In this document: one piece after another, positions 51,546 to 60,141 of the stretch
How positions within the stretch are numbered: position 1 is the stretch's first letter
Layout of the letters: each line of letters starts with the position of its first letter
NCBI GenBank assembly: GCA_903826405.1
Contig: CAIKEH010000030.1
Location: 1-64,000, forward strand
Source of the DNA: an uncultured bacterium
GTDB lineage: Bacteria; Bacteroidota; Bacteroidia; Chitinophagales; Chitinophagaceae
Reading direction: 5' to 3'
DNA length: 64,000 nt
Notes under the pieces: generated by a model
What the model saw: only the letters and a program-made list of their open reading frames with translations
Databases searched by the model: none
Told to the model about the DNA's origin: nothing
Position numbers and translations under genes: made by a program

Positions 51546-52907
51546 TCACAGGTTGAGTATCCGCCATGAGGCAGGATAATAATTATTCACCCGATTGGAT
51601 AGCATTTTGGCCCAGCCGAGTCCTATGCCTTCATGTCTGATCAAATGCCATCCCTTGAGATCAGGGAAAGGGCCGATCTTGTTCTTTCTGAGGTATTCTC
51701 TTGATCCATCAAGATCAAGGTCAACACCAGGCAGTTCCGTTGAAGCCAAAATGCTCACAGCAAGCTCATGGTCAGGAATGAATTCGTCCCGACCGATAGC
51801 GCCGCCATGAATTCCTGTCTTCCTGATTTGTAACGAAGACGACAGTTGCAGTAAATCTGCTGTCAATGCTTCCGGAACGAGGAAAACATCCTGATCTTTT
51901 TTCAGCATGGCAAGTGCATCCCCATCCTTCAGCCAAGGCGTGATCAGTTTACGTTCCGCCGTCGTGACCAAATTAGGCTTGCCTGTACGTGCTGCGTGGA
52001 AGGTCCTTCCTCCTTTTCGGCGCAAACAGGCCATGAAAAGCCCTTCACCCTGCACTTTTCCCGGAAAGAACCGATATCCGAATGCTCCTTTGGCAGAAAT
52101 CGACTCCGCAATTCCCCAAGATCCATTTGCAGGAATGGGAATGGCTTCAAAGTCCTCATGCCCTACTAACCAATCGAGGATCATCTCGTCTTCTTGACGG
52201 GAATAAGAACAAGTTGAATAGATTAAGATGCCATCGGGTGCTAGTGCCGGAAGTGCATCCGCAAGTATCCTTTGCTGCCGTTCACTGCATAATTGCACAT
52301 TCCTTTCCGACCATTCTGAAATGGCTTCGGGATCCCTGCGGAACAATCCACTTCCACTGCATGGAGCATCCACCACCATCACATCGAAGAAACCTTCAAG
52401 TCTTCCAACCTCACGGGGATCATTATGCGAAACCAGCACGTGCGGGAGTCCCCATTTCGCCACGTTCTCCGACAATATCGTCAACCGGCTACGGATCAAT
52501 TCGTTGGCAACCACCATCCTGAAATGGGGAAGAGCGGCCAATAAGGTTGTCTTACCCCCAGGCGCGGCACACAGGTCGATTACGGACAAACCGGAGCGGT
52601 CACCCAGTACATGCCGAAGAACATGATCCAGAAACATGGAGGAAGCCTCCTGGACATAGTAACAGCCGGCATGAAAAAGAGGGTCCAGCGTATAAACGGG
52701 GCGTTCCTTCAAATACCATCCATTGGTACACCAAGACACCGGCTCATCCCAAGGCAAGGACAATCGAGAGGCATTTGTCTTTGCAGCATTCAACCGGACA
52801 GAACTGACGGATTCTCCTCGTTCATGAACGGAACGGAAAAGGTCCAGTTCAAAACCGGGTATACCGACCAATGAATCCAACAAAGATTGGGGAAGAGGGA
52901 TGGGCAT
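51546..52907 (-). CDS. NOL1/NOP2/Sun-family RNA m5C methyltransferase (RsmF-like)
   Basis: It methylates C5 of cytosine in rRNA. The 453-residue protein has 'VIDLCAAPGGKTTLLAAL' (SAM site), 'VVDAPCSGSGLFRRDPEAI' (first Cys) and 'YSTCSYSRQEDEMILDWL' (the catalytic Cys), then a C-terminal PUA-like part ('PDHELAVSI', 'KGWHLIRHEGIGLGWAKML'), as in RsmF. RsmF acts on 16S position 1407 in E. coli; the target here is inferred. A TATCTTTG box ends 10 nt before the ATG. Confidence 0.9.
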   Translation of the reverse strand: MPIPLPQSLLDSLVGIPGFELDLFRSVHERGESVSSVRLNAAKTNASRLSLPWDEPVSWCTNGWYLKERPVYTLDPLFHAGCYYVQEASSMFLDHVLRHVLGDRSGLSVIDLCAAPGGKTTLLAALPHFRMVVANELIRSRLTILSENVAKWGLPHVLVSHNDPREVGRLEGFFDVMVVDAPCSGSGLFRRDPEAISEWSERNVQLCSERQQRILADALPALAPDGILIYSTCSYSRQEDEMILDWLVGHEDFEAIPIPANGSWGIAESISAKGAFGYRFFPGKVQGEGLFMACLRRKGGRTFHAARTGKPNLVTTAERKLITPWLKDGDALAMLKKDQDVFLVPEALTADLLQLSSSLQIRKTGIHGGAIGRDEFIPDHELAVSILASTELPGVDLDLDGSREYLRKNKIGPFPDLKGWHLIRHEGIGLGWAKMLSNRVNNYYPASWRILNL

Positions 52908-52917
52908 GATGCAAAGG

Positions 52918-52925
52918 CAAAGATA
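52918..52925 (-). promoter_or_regulatory. -7 box TATCTTTG for the RsmF-like gene
   Basis: Minus-strand TATCTTTG matches TAnnTTTG, 10 nt before the ATG. Confidence 0.4.
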
Positions 52926-52996
52926 ATGATAATGACCTGAAGGCAGTTGCCAGAAGTGAAGTTCATGGGCTTACGACTCAAGCACCCCTTCTCTCG

Positions 52997-54436
52997 TTAG
53001 AGACTCTTTATTTCAGTGACCAGATCCTGAAGGGCTTTCTTGGCATCTCCGAAGAGCATGGAAGTTTTGGGCTGGAAGAAAAGCTGGTTTTCGATCCCTG
53101 CATATCCTGGCTTCATGGATCGCTTGTTGACAATGACGGATTTGGCTTCTTCCACCTCGAGTATAGGCATACCGTAAATGGGTGATGAAGGGTCGGATTT
53201 GGCTGCAGGGTTGACCACATCGTTTGCACCAAGGACAAGAACCACATCAACTGTCCTGAACTCGTCATTGGCCGCTTCCATCTCAAGCAGTTTGTCGTAA
53301 CTGACATCCGCCTCCGCAAGCAGTACGTTCATATGGCCAGGCATCCGACCCGCCACGGGATGAATGGCATACCGGACATCAACACCTTTGCTTTCGAGCA
53401 GTTTTTCCAGATCATGGCAGACGTGCTGGGCTTGTGCGACCGCCAGTCCGTACCCCGGAACGATCATGACCTTGTTGGCATATGTCATGACCATGGCCGC
53501 ATCGCTCACGGAGATCTCCTTGTAAGAACCTCCGGCAACCTGAGTGCCGGAACCTTCAGCCGGCTTCTTTCCGAATGAACCGATCAATACATTTTGCAAG
53601 GATCTGTTCATGGCTTTGCACATCAAAATGGTCAACAAAGTACCGGCTGCGCCAACCAGTATGCCTCCGGTGAGCATGACCTTGTTATCGTACAGGAATC
53701 CACCACAGGCGGCGGCCACCCCGGTGAAACTATTGAGCAGCGAAATGACCACAGGCATGTCTGCACCACCTATGGGCCAGACAAAAAGAATTCCATAGAC
53801 AAGGGAAAGGACCACCACGGAATAAAAATACAATGGAGTATCTGCCGGCCTTGCTATCAAGATATGTGCCGACAAAGAAACGATGAGTATGAGCACCAGT
53901 ATATTGACCACATGCTGCCCTTTGAAGACGATGTCCTTGAGCCTGCCATTCAACTTGCCCCAGGCTATGATGCTGCCGGCAAAAGAAACGGAACCGATGA
54001 TGAGTCCAAGTAATATGATGAGTAGATGGGTTCCATCAGTCGAAGCAAAGAAAGCCGCGGGATCCATAGTCCCTGAAATGTGGATGTTCCGGTGAATCTC
54101 ATTGAACTCGATGATCGAGATCAATGCAGCGCAAGCTCCACCCATGCCATTGAAAATACTGACCATTTCAGGCATGGAGGTCATCTTCACCTTTTTGGCT
54201 GCAAGTGTTCCGACCACACCTCCGATAAGCAGTCCACCGAAGATCCAGAGATGATTATGAAGTGTATTGCCATTTTCATCGGTATACAGGAAGATCGTAC
54301 CCAATATGGCGATGGACATACCTCCAGCTGCAATCAGATTGCCGCGTCTTGCCGTGGCCGGGCTGGAGAGCATCTTCAATCCAAGAATGAACGTGACTGA
54401 TGCTATCAGATATATCAAAGGAAGGATATTCTGCAT
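52997..54436 (-). CDS. pntB: NAD(P) transhydrogenase subunit beta
   Basis: The NADP(H)-binding and membrane subunit of the proton-pumping transhydrogenase, which makes NADPH from NADH at the expense of the proton gradient. The 479-residue protein has nine or so helices in the first ~270 residues, then domain III with 'VPGYGLAVAQAQH' (the NADP-binding GxGxxV/A), 'GRMPGHMNVLLAEADVSYD', 'VLVLGANDVVNPAA' and 'SMKPGYAGI'. It is the third gene of a pntA1-pntA2-pntB operon; 9 nt separate it from pntA2. Confidence 0.96.
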   Translation of the reverse strand: MQNILPLIYLIASVTFILGLKMLSSPATARRGNLIAAGGMSIAILGTIFLYTDENGNTLHNHLWIFGGLLIGGVVGTLAAKKVKMTSMPEMVSIFNGMGGACAALISIIEFNEIHRNIHISGTMDPAAFFASTDGTHLLIILLGLIIGSVSFAGSIIAWGKLNGRLKDIVFKGQHVVNILVLILIVSLSAHILIARPADTPLYFYSVVVLSLVYGILFVWPIGGADMPVVISLLNSFTGVAAACGGFLYDNKVMLTGGILVGAAGTLLTILMCKAMNRSLQNVLIGSFGKKPAEGSGTQVAGGSYKEISVSDAAMVMTYANKVMIVPGYGLAVAQAQHVCHDLEKLLESKGVDVRYAIHPVAGRMPGHMNVLLAEADVSYDKLLEMEAANDEFRTVDVVLVLGANDVVNPAAKSDPSSPIYGMPILEVEEAKSVIVNKRSMKPGYAGIENQLFFQPKTSMLFGDAKKALQDLVTEIKSL

Positions 54437-54445
54437 GGGGCTGGA

Positions 54446-54754
54446 CTATTTTTTCTTTTTGAACATTTCAAGCATGCGATCGGTCACTACAAAGCCACCC
54501 ACCACATTGAGTGTTCCCAGTATAACGGCAACGAAACCCAGAACCAGGGCAAAAATATTGCCCTCCTGGGCTTTGCCCATCACTATGATGGCCCCGATAA
54601 TGACCACCCCATGGATCGCATTAGCTCCACTCATCAGGGGTGTATGCAGTACGCTGGGCACCCTGCTGATCACTTCGATGCCTACAAAGATCATCAAAAT
54701 GACCATGTAGATCATCTGCTGATGTGTCGATATCCATTCCAAACCCTGTAGCAT
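54446..54754 (-). CDS. NAD(P) transhydrogenase subunit alpha part 2
   Basis: The membrane part of the alpha subunit, split into its own gene as in Rhodospirillum and Bacteroidota. From ATG 54754 it is 102 residues with three helices ('MVILMIFVGIEVISRVPSVL', 'NAIHGVVIIGAIIVMG', 'LGFVAVILGTLNVVGGFVV'). A longer reading frame starting at 54823 overlaps the end of pntA1 by 41 nt and adds an unlikely hydrophilic tail, so I reject it. Between pntA1 and pntB. Confidence 0.93.
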   Translation of the reverse strand: MLQGLEWISTHQQMIYMVILMIFVGIEVISRVPSVLHTPLMSGANAIHGVVIIGAIIVMGKAQEGNIFALVLGFVAVILGTLNVVGGFVVTDRMLEMFKKKK

Positions 54755-54782
54755 AAAATTATCTGATTGATGTGCGATGAAT

Positions 54783-55889
54783 TCAGGATCTCTTCTCCAA
54801 TTTCTCGTTGATATTTCCTTCATGCGTCATGCAAGCTCCCTTCACCAGATCATCTTGAAGGTCGATGTTGAGTTGACCTTCCTTGGTGAGTAACAATTGA
54901 AGGAAATTCAAGACATTCTTACCATATAACTTGCTCGCATCCGCAGGCATGGAAGAAGGAAGATTACTATCCCCGATGATCTTTACACCATTGTACACTA
55001 CAGTTTCATTGTTCCGCGTATGAGGCGTGTTGCCGCCCGTAGCCGCTGCCAGATCTACAATGACCGAACCCACACGCATCGTGGCCAACATCTCCTCTGT
55101 AATCAATATGGGCGCTTTTCTTCCGGGAATCTGGGCAGTAGTCACCACGATATCCGACTTGGCTATACTTTCTGCTATACGTTGCTGCTGCTTGCGTTGG
55201 TAATCTTCCGACTGCTCAACGGCATATCCACCAGCCTTGGTGGCATCGGCCGCACCTTCTACCTCAACGAACTTGGCACCCAAACTCATCACTTCTTCCT
55301 TCACCGCAGGCCTGCTGTCAAAAACCTCCACGACCGCACCGAGCCTTTTTGCTGTTGCGGTCGCTTGCAGACCTGCTACGCCGGCTCCAAGTATCAGAAC
55401 CTTGGCCGGAGGAATACTTCCTGCGGCCGTCATGAACATGGGAAAATAACGACCATATTCCTGAGCAGCCTTGATAACAGCCTTATATCCGGCGATATTG
55501 GCCTGACTGCTGAGTACATCCATACTTTGCGCACGAGTCGTGCGGGGCAACATGTCCATACTGAATACAGTGAAACCTGCAGCAGACCACTCCTTTATCT
55601 TATCCGTATTGAATAGTGGCTGGTAAACGCCGATGAGGATCGCTCCGGATCCCATCATGGCTTCAGGAGCCTGAATGGAGAGGATGATACGGGCATTCTC
55701 CAAGATATCGTAACGGGTTCTGATCTGTGCACCTGACCTCACATACTCCTCATCGTTGCAATAGGCATTATCTCCAGCACCAGTTTCTACCCAAACATCC
55801 ACCCCACGTTTGACCAGAGCGGCGACTGCATCAGAGAGTAATGAAACGCGAGATTCCTGGGAAGGTTCTTTCAGGACGCCGATGATCAT
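54783..55889 (-). CDS. pntA: NAD(P) transhydrogenase subunit alpha part 1
   Basis: The soluble NAD(H)-binding subunit, 368 residues: alanine-dehydrogenase-like halves, with 'KEPSQESRVSLLSDAVAALV' at the start, the NAD motif 'KVLILGAGVAGLQATATAKR', and 'VVTTAQIPGRKAPILITEEM'. First gene of the operon. A TATTTTTG box lies 39 nt before the ATG. Confidence 0.95.
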   Translation of the reverse strand: MIIGVLKEPSQESRVSLLSDAVAALVKRGVDVWVETGAGDNAYCNDEEYVRSGAQIRTRYDILENARIILSIQAPEAMMGSGAILIGVYQPLFNTDKIKEWSAAGFTVFSMDMLPRTTRAQSMDVLSSQANIAGYKAVIKAAQEYGRYFPMFMTAAGSIPPAKVLILGAGVAGLQATATAKRLGAVVEVFDSRPAVKEEVMSLGAKFVEVEGAADATKAGGYAVEQSEDYQRKQQQRIAESIAKSDIVVTTAQIPGRKAPILITEEMLATMRVGSVIVDLAAATGGNTPHTRNNETVVYNGVKIIGDSNLPSSMPADASKLYGKNVLNFLQLLLTKEGQLNIDLQDDLVKGACMTHEGNINEKLEKRS

Positions 55890-55928
55890 GGAACTGTAGA
55901 CGATTTAGTGATGAAGATAAACAAAATT

Positions 55929-55936
55929 CAAAAATA
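55929..55936 (-). promoter_or_regulatory. -7 box TATTTTTG for the pnt operon
   Basis: Minus-strand TATTTTTG matches TAnnTTTG, 39 nt before the pntA1 ATG. No -33 TTG at 17-23 nt. Confidence 0.35.
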
Positions 55937-55957
55937 GGGGGAATGGAAGCGCACGAA

Positions 55958-56755
55958 TTAGTATCTGATCATAAAATCCTGCTTTTCCCTGAATGAATTT
56001 CGAAAAAACACGATACCCATGAAAAAGATATCTATTGTGCATCTCACTTGGGGTTCCATTTTTATCGTTTGCCATGCTTCCTGCATCCCTTTACTCCAGT
56101 GTATGTCATCAAAAACCAATACGGTCCCCTCGCGGCAATGTGGAAGCAATCGATTGAAATAGCGGAGCGTGGGCTCCTTCAAGTGATTGCCATCGATGTA
56201 AACAAGTCCAGGGCTTGGCATCTTGGACAATGCATCCGCCAATCGATTCTCGAAATCTCCGATCACGACCTCGATATTATCCATGCCCAACTTTCGGAAA
56301 TTCGATACCGCAATGTCTGCTATTTCCGGTGCACCCTCCATGGTCAGTACGCGTCCGCTTTCTGCTGCATAGGCCAGATAAGCCGTCGTGAGCCCCAGTG
56401 AAGTGCCCAATTCCATGATCTCCTGGATCTGATAGTGTCGGACCATCCTGTACAGCAACTGTCCATATTTTCTGGGCTTCGCTGAAAAACGAACGATATC
56501 CCGGATCTTTCTTTCCTGTTTACCCTCCTTCCTTGAACCGGCACCCAGATCCAGCACATGAATACGTTCATGGGAATTGAGCAGTTGCCGCCTCAAAGTC
56601 TCAACGCGGGAATAAGCAGGATAACTTCCTTTGTCCAAAAGGACTTTTTCAATGAAATCATAGACGAACGGCGAATGCGTGCCATGACCTCTGCCATTTG
56701 ATGACCGTAGCCACCAGGTGAAGTATTCTGAAGCGATCTGTAATGGGGAGAACAA
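55958..56755 (-). CDS. Class I SAM-dependent methyltransferase
   Basis: A 265-residue protein of the O-methyltransferase-like class I group: 'MELGTSLGLTTAYLAYAAES' (SAM site), 'TMEGAPEIADIAVSNF', 'LVYIDGNHLKEPTLRYFNRL' and 'VFDDIHWSKGMQEAW'. 'DGNHLKEPT' and 'DDIHW' resemble the metal-binding acidic residues of the catechol O-methyltransferase family. 'GRGHGTHSPFVYDFI' near the start recurs in Bacteroidota relatives. The substrate is unknown. The apparent start is TTG 56755. 22 nt after folA, so likely one mRNA. Confidence 0.82.
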   Translation of the reverse strand: MFSPLQIASEYFTWWLRSSNGRGHGTHSPFVYDFIEKVLLDKGSYPAYSRVETLRRQLLNSHERIHVLDLGAGSRKEGKQERKIRDIVRFSAKPRKYGQLLYRMVRHYQIQEIMELGTSLGLTTAYLAYAAESGRVLTMEGAPEIADIAVSNFRKLGMDNIEVVIGDFENRLADALSKMPSPGLVYIDGNHLKEPTLRYFNRLLPHCREGTVLVFDDIHWSKGMQEAWQTIKMEPQVRCTIDIFFMGIVFFRNSFREKQDFMIRY

Positions 56756-56777
56756 GGTAATGGTTGCAGATTACTGT

Positions 56778-57284
56778 TTACAATTCATTTTTCTCCCAGA
56801 CCTCAAAACTATAAGAAAAGGGATGCTTGTCATCGGAAGGAAAATCCCGGACATCAAGTAGCGACCAGTCTTCCTTTCGGAAACCCCGGAAATGAACGTC
56901 AGCCTCCGGGAAATGGGCATGCACTCTGGTCAAGTAGATCTTGGAGGCCAAAGACATGGCTTGCAAATAGATGTCCCCTCCCCCTGCAATGAAAAGTTCC
57001 TTGCAATTTGTTCTTTTTGCCGCCTCGATTGCCTCGTCAAGGGAACCCACGAAAATCACTCCGGCCACTGGGGGTTGATGGGCCTTTCGAGTGATCACGA
57101 TATTGGTCCTTCCGGGCAATGGTCCACCCGCTATCGATTCAAAAGTCTTCCTGCCCATTGCAACCGGCATGGCCCAGGTGGTATTCTTGAAAAACTTGAG
57201 ATCGTTTGGCAGTCTCCAAAGCAGGGCATTCCCCTTGCCAATGGCATCATCCTCGGCGGCAGCAACGATCAAGGATATTTTCAT
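56778..57284 (-). CDS. folA: Dihydrofolate reductase
   Basis: It reduces dihydrofolate to tetrahydrofolate with NADPH. 168 residues: 'ISLIVAAAEDDAIGKGNALL' (N-terminal strand and Met20-type loop), 'WRLPNDLKFFKNTT' (with the catalytic acid Asp), 'MGRKTFESI', 'LPGRTNIVITR', 'FIAGGGDIYLQAM'. TAAGTTTG ends 5 nt before the ATG, predicting an almost leaderless mRNA. thyA, its metabolic partner, lies 1.4 kb away on the same strand, with the propeller gene between them. Confidence 0.97.
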   Translation of the reverse strand: MKISLIVAAAEDDAIGKGNALLWRLPNDLKFFKNTTWAMPVAMGRKTFESIAGGPLPGRTNIVITRKAHQPPVAGVIFVGSLDEAIEAAKRTNCKELFIAGGGDIYLQAMSLASKIYLTRVHAHFPEADVHFRGFRKEDWSLLDVRDFPSDDKHPFSYSFEVWEKNEL

Positions 57285-57289
57285 GAACG

Positions 57290-57297
57290 CAAACTTA
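57290..57297 (-). promoter_or_regulatory. -7 box TAAGTTTG for folA
   Basis: Minus-strand TAAGTTTG matches TAnnTTTG, 5 nt before the ATG. Confidence 0.45.
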
Positions 57298-57549
57298 AGG
57301 ATTAACTGATGGAAAAGGAAAGCCTACGATCAAGATGAACGATTAATGGTGAAATTCAGACGTAATCAGGATGAACTTGAGCAGATCTCGAAAAGTAAAA
57401 CGGGATGGAAAAGGTCCGTATATCTGCGGATGAATGTCTGTATCTTCAAATTGATGGATGGGATCACATACACAAAATCGCTGCTGAAGCCCCTGCTTTC
57501 TATTTATACCAATAGGCAACCAAGGTCTTATTTCAAGTTAAATTCGATC

Positions 57550-58641
57550 ATGAAATCAGGCCTGTTATTACTGATCTGCATTTTGTTATTCGCAGCACGG
57601 AATGGACAAGATAATGATATGCCTCTAAAAAGCAGTCGATCAGAACTGAAATCTGTTCGACCCTCAGGACGACCGAAACTGGTGAAGACACAAGGCTCAA
57701 CACGATCCGACAACATCTATTGCAGCTTGCAAGACAGATCAGGGAACCTTTGGTTCGGAACAACCGGAGAGGGTGTTTATGAATACGATGGACGTTCATT
57801 TACCCAATACACAAAGTCGGAAGGTCTAATAAGCAATACTGTTTATTCACTATTAGAAGACGCTTCTGGCAGTATTTGGATCGGAACTTCGGAGGGCCTT
57901 TGTCGTTTGAAAGAAAAGAAAATAGAACGCATATCGTACACAAGAGCATCCTATACTACAAGGAATGAAAATTATTACACCGGTCAATCGACGGCAAATA
58001 CCATCTGGAGCCTGTTTCAGGATAAAAGCGGAAAGATCTGGTTCGGGACCGGAGATGGTGTTTATCAATATGACGGAAGTTTATTCGTTCGTTTTTTGGA
58101 AAATGATGGAGTGATCAATAAAGAAAACCTGCAGCTCAAATTGATCGATCAGATACTGCAGGACAAAAACGGCAACGTCTGGTTCGCATCAGGCTGTCCT
58201 CCCGGTAATGAAGGTGTTTGTCGATATGATGGCAGGTCCATTTCCAGTTTCAAGCCCAATGGTGATAGTTGGGTCCGCTACATCAAAGAGGACAAAAAAG
58301 GGAACCTGTGGTTCGGAGGAAGGCTTCATGGTAATTTCCTGTACGATGGAAAGACATTCACAAACTTCACGGAGAAGTCCGGAATAGGCAACCCGCTTTT
58401 GGTAGATAAAACGGGGAATATCTGGTTCAGCGGCGAAGAAAGATCAAATTCGGAGGAAAGCAAAGATGGCATATGGGCGTACAATGGGAATGCCTTCAAA
58501 AACTATTCATCTGAAGACGGCATGAGCAAGTATTTCACGTGGAGCATGCTTGAAGACAGGGCGGGCAATATTTGGATAGGCACCAGAAATACGGAACTCT
58601 ATAGATTTGATGGTAAAGTATTCACCCGGTTTTCTGAATAA
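57550..58641 (+). CDS. Secreted regulator-propeller-repeat protein
   Basis: A 363-residue exported protein made of seven or so repeats of the two-component-regulator propeller type: 'DRSGNLWFGTTGEGVYEYDG', 'DKSGKIWFGTGDGVYQYDG', 'DKNGNVWFASG', 'DKKGNLWFGG', 'DKTGNIWFSG', 'DRAGNIWIGT'. In Bacteroidota these usually form the sensor part of hybrid histidine kinases; here no membrane helix, kinase or regulator domain follows. I start at ATG 57550, giving a signal peptide ('KSGLLLLICILLFAARNGQ'); an earlier ATG at 57346 adds 68 residues that look unlike a leader. Ligand unknown. Confidence 0.8.
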   Translation: MKSGLLLLICILLFAARNGQDNDMPLKSSRSELKSVRPSGRPKLVKTQGSTRSDNIYCSLQDRSGNLWFGTTGEGVYEYDGRSFTQYTKSEGLISNTVYSLLEDASGSIWIGTSEGLCRLKEKKIERISYTRASYTTRNENYYTGQSTANTIWSLFQDKSGKIWFGTGDGVYQYDGSLFVRFLENDGVINKENLQLKLIDQILQDKNGNVWFASGCPPGNEGVCRYDGRSISSFKPNGDSWVRYIKEDKKGNLWFGGRLHGNFLYDGKTFTNFTEKSGIGNPLLVDKTGNIWFSGEERSNSEESKDGIWAYNGNAFKNYSSEDGMSKYFTWSMLEDRAGNIWIGTRNTELYRFDGKVFTRFSE

Positions 58642-58678
58642 ATAGAGGTGCCCTGGATCAGCACAGATCCCGAACTGA

Positions 58679-59473
58679 TCAAACAGCAACGGGCGCCTTG
58701 ATCGCTGGATGGCTTTGATACCCTTCGAGCATGAAATCCTCAAATCGGAATCGAAAGATGTCCTTCACTTCAGGATTCAGCTTCATGGTCGGAAGCGGAA
58801 ATGGGGTACGTGATAGTTGAAGCTTGGCCTGCTCCTCATGATTGCTGTAGAGATGCACGTCCCCGAATGTATGTACGAAATCTCCCGGTTCGAGGCCGCA
58901 TACCTGAGCCACCATGAGGGTGAGTAAAGCATAGGAAGCGATATTGAAAGGGACACCGAGAAATACATCTGCCGAGCGCTGATAAAGCTGACAGGACAGT
59001 TTACCATCAGCAACATAGAATTGGAAAAGTGCATGACACGGCATCAATGCCATCCTGGGCAGATCGGCCACATTCCAGGCACTGATGATGAGCCTTCGAC
59101 TGTCCGGATTCTTTCGGATCTGATCGATCAATGCAGAAACCTGGTCGGTGACCGAACCGTCCGCACCCTCCCACCTTCTCCACTGCTTGCCATAAACCGG
59201 CCCCAATTCTCCCTCGGCATCGGCCCATTCATCCCATATGCTCACACCATTCTCCTTAAGGTATTTTGTGTTGGTCTCTCCTTTGAGGAACCAAAGCAAT
59301 TCATGGATGATGCTGCGGAGATGGGCCTTCTTTGTCGTAACCAAAGGGAATCCATCCTGCAAATTGAAGCGCATCTGATAACCGAACACACTGGTGGTGC
59401 CGGTACCGGTGCGGTCGGATTTTTTCACTCCATGATCGATGATGTGCCGAACCAGATCAAGATACTGCTGCAT
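58679..59473 (-). CDS. thyA: Thymidylate synthase ThyA
   Basis: It makes dTMP from dUMP and methylene-tetrahydrofolate, leaving dihydrofolate for FolA. At 264 residues it is the same length as E. coli ThyA and has the catalytic Cys at the same number, Cys146 ('[12 protein letters not shown]'); '[18 protein letters not shown]' and '[20 protein letters not shown]' are further hallmarks. ATG at 59473. Confidence 0.98.
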   Translation of the reverse strand: MQQYLDLVRHIIDHGVKKSDRTGTGTTSVFGYQMRFNLQDGFPLVTTKKAHLRSIIHELLWFLKGETNTKYLKENGVSIWDEWADAEGELGPVYGKQWRRWEGADGSVTDQVSALIDQIRKNPDSRRLIISAWNVADLPRMALMPCHALFQFYVADGKLSCQLYQRSADVFLGVPFNIASYALLTLMVAQVCGLEPGDFVHTFGDVHLYSNHEEQAKLQLSRTPFPLPTMKLNPEVKDIFRFRFEDFMLEGYQSHPAIKAPVAV

Positions 59474-59553
59474 GGACGCAATTTACGGAATTCGTCAGGC
59501 GGCAGTGCCCTCAGGATGACCTTGTGGGGAATCTGGGGATTTCGGTGATCGAT

Positions 59554-59937
59554 TCATTCCAAAGAAGGAAGGATTTTCGGATGCCTTCGAACCATGACCT
59601 GATCTCCTTCGCCAATGAATGCATAGCTGAATTCATAACAGAAATGGTAATACATGCCCTTTTCACCACTGTAACCATGGGTGTGGTAACCGAACTGGAA
59701 GCCCTTGACCGCCAACCCGTTTTTCTCACAATTCAAATATTCCATGTCATCCGGACAAATGGACTTCAGTATCCTGCGATTGCGTTTCAGTACACTGTTC
59801 ACTTGCCGGATCAGATGATCATCGGTGGTGTTGACCCGATTGTGGTATTTGTTTCGGCAGGTATCATCGCAGAATCTTTTATCTGACCTGCCCCTTATGG
59901 TATATCCGCATTGCTGGCATGTTCGATTATTGTTCAT
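59554..59937 (-). CDS. Zinc-ribbon protein of unknown function
   Basis: A 127-residue protein starting with a zinc-ribbon-like pair, 'CQQCGYTIRGRSDKRFC' then 'DDTCRNKYHN' (C-x2-C ... C-x3-C), as in DUF2116-like ribbons. The rest ('LIRQVNSVLKRNRRILKSI' helix, then a beta-rich part with several aromatic residues) has no assigned family. It appears in Bacteroidota as a conserved hypothetical. A TATTTTTG box ends exactly 3 nt before ATG 59937, which excludes a TTG at 59943. Confidence 0.75.
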   Translation of the reverse strand: MNNNRTCQQCGYTIRGRSDKRFCDDTCRNKYHNRVNTTDDHLIRQVNSVLKRNRRILKSICPDDMEYLNCEKNGLAVKGFQFGYHTHGYSGEKGMYYHFCYEFSYAFIGEGDQVMVRRHPKILPSLE

Positions 59938-59940
59938 GCC

Positions 59941-59948
59941 CAAAAATA
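59941..59948 (-). promoter_or_regulatory. -7 box TATTTTTG, leaderless zinc-ribbon gene
   Basis: Minus-strand TATTTTTG matches TAnnTTTG, exactly 3 nt before the ATG. Confidence 0.45.
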
Positions 59949-60141
59949 ATTCAGGCCCATGCGCAGGAAAAGGGATTTCGCACCTTTCCCTATGTAAAAT
60001 TCACTTCAGAACATGATCATTCACCCATTGATTTGAGACAAACCTTCAAGATTGATCAAGGATGAACTTACCCATACTTACTCTTAGGCTATTGACCAGA
60101 TTTCAGAGAACGATCCGCAGATATCCGGGGATATGATGAAT

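Noticed and set aside
54755-54823. Longer pntA2 starting inside pntA1
   Set aside because: The hydrophilic extension is pntA1 read in another frame; the family starts at the ATG at 54754.
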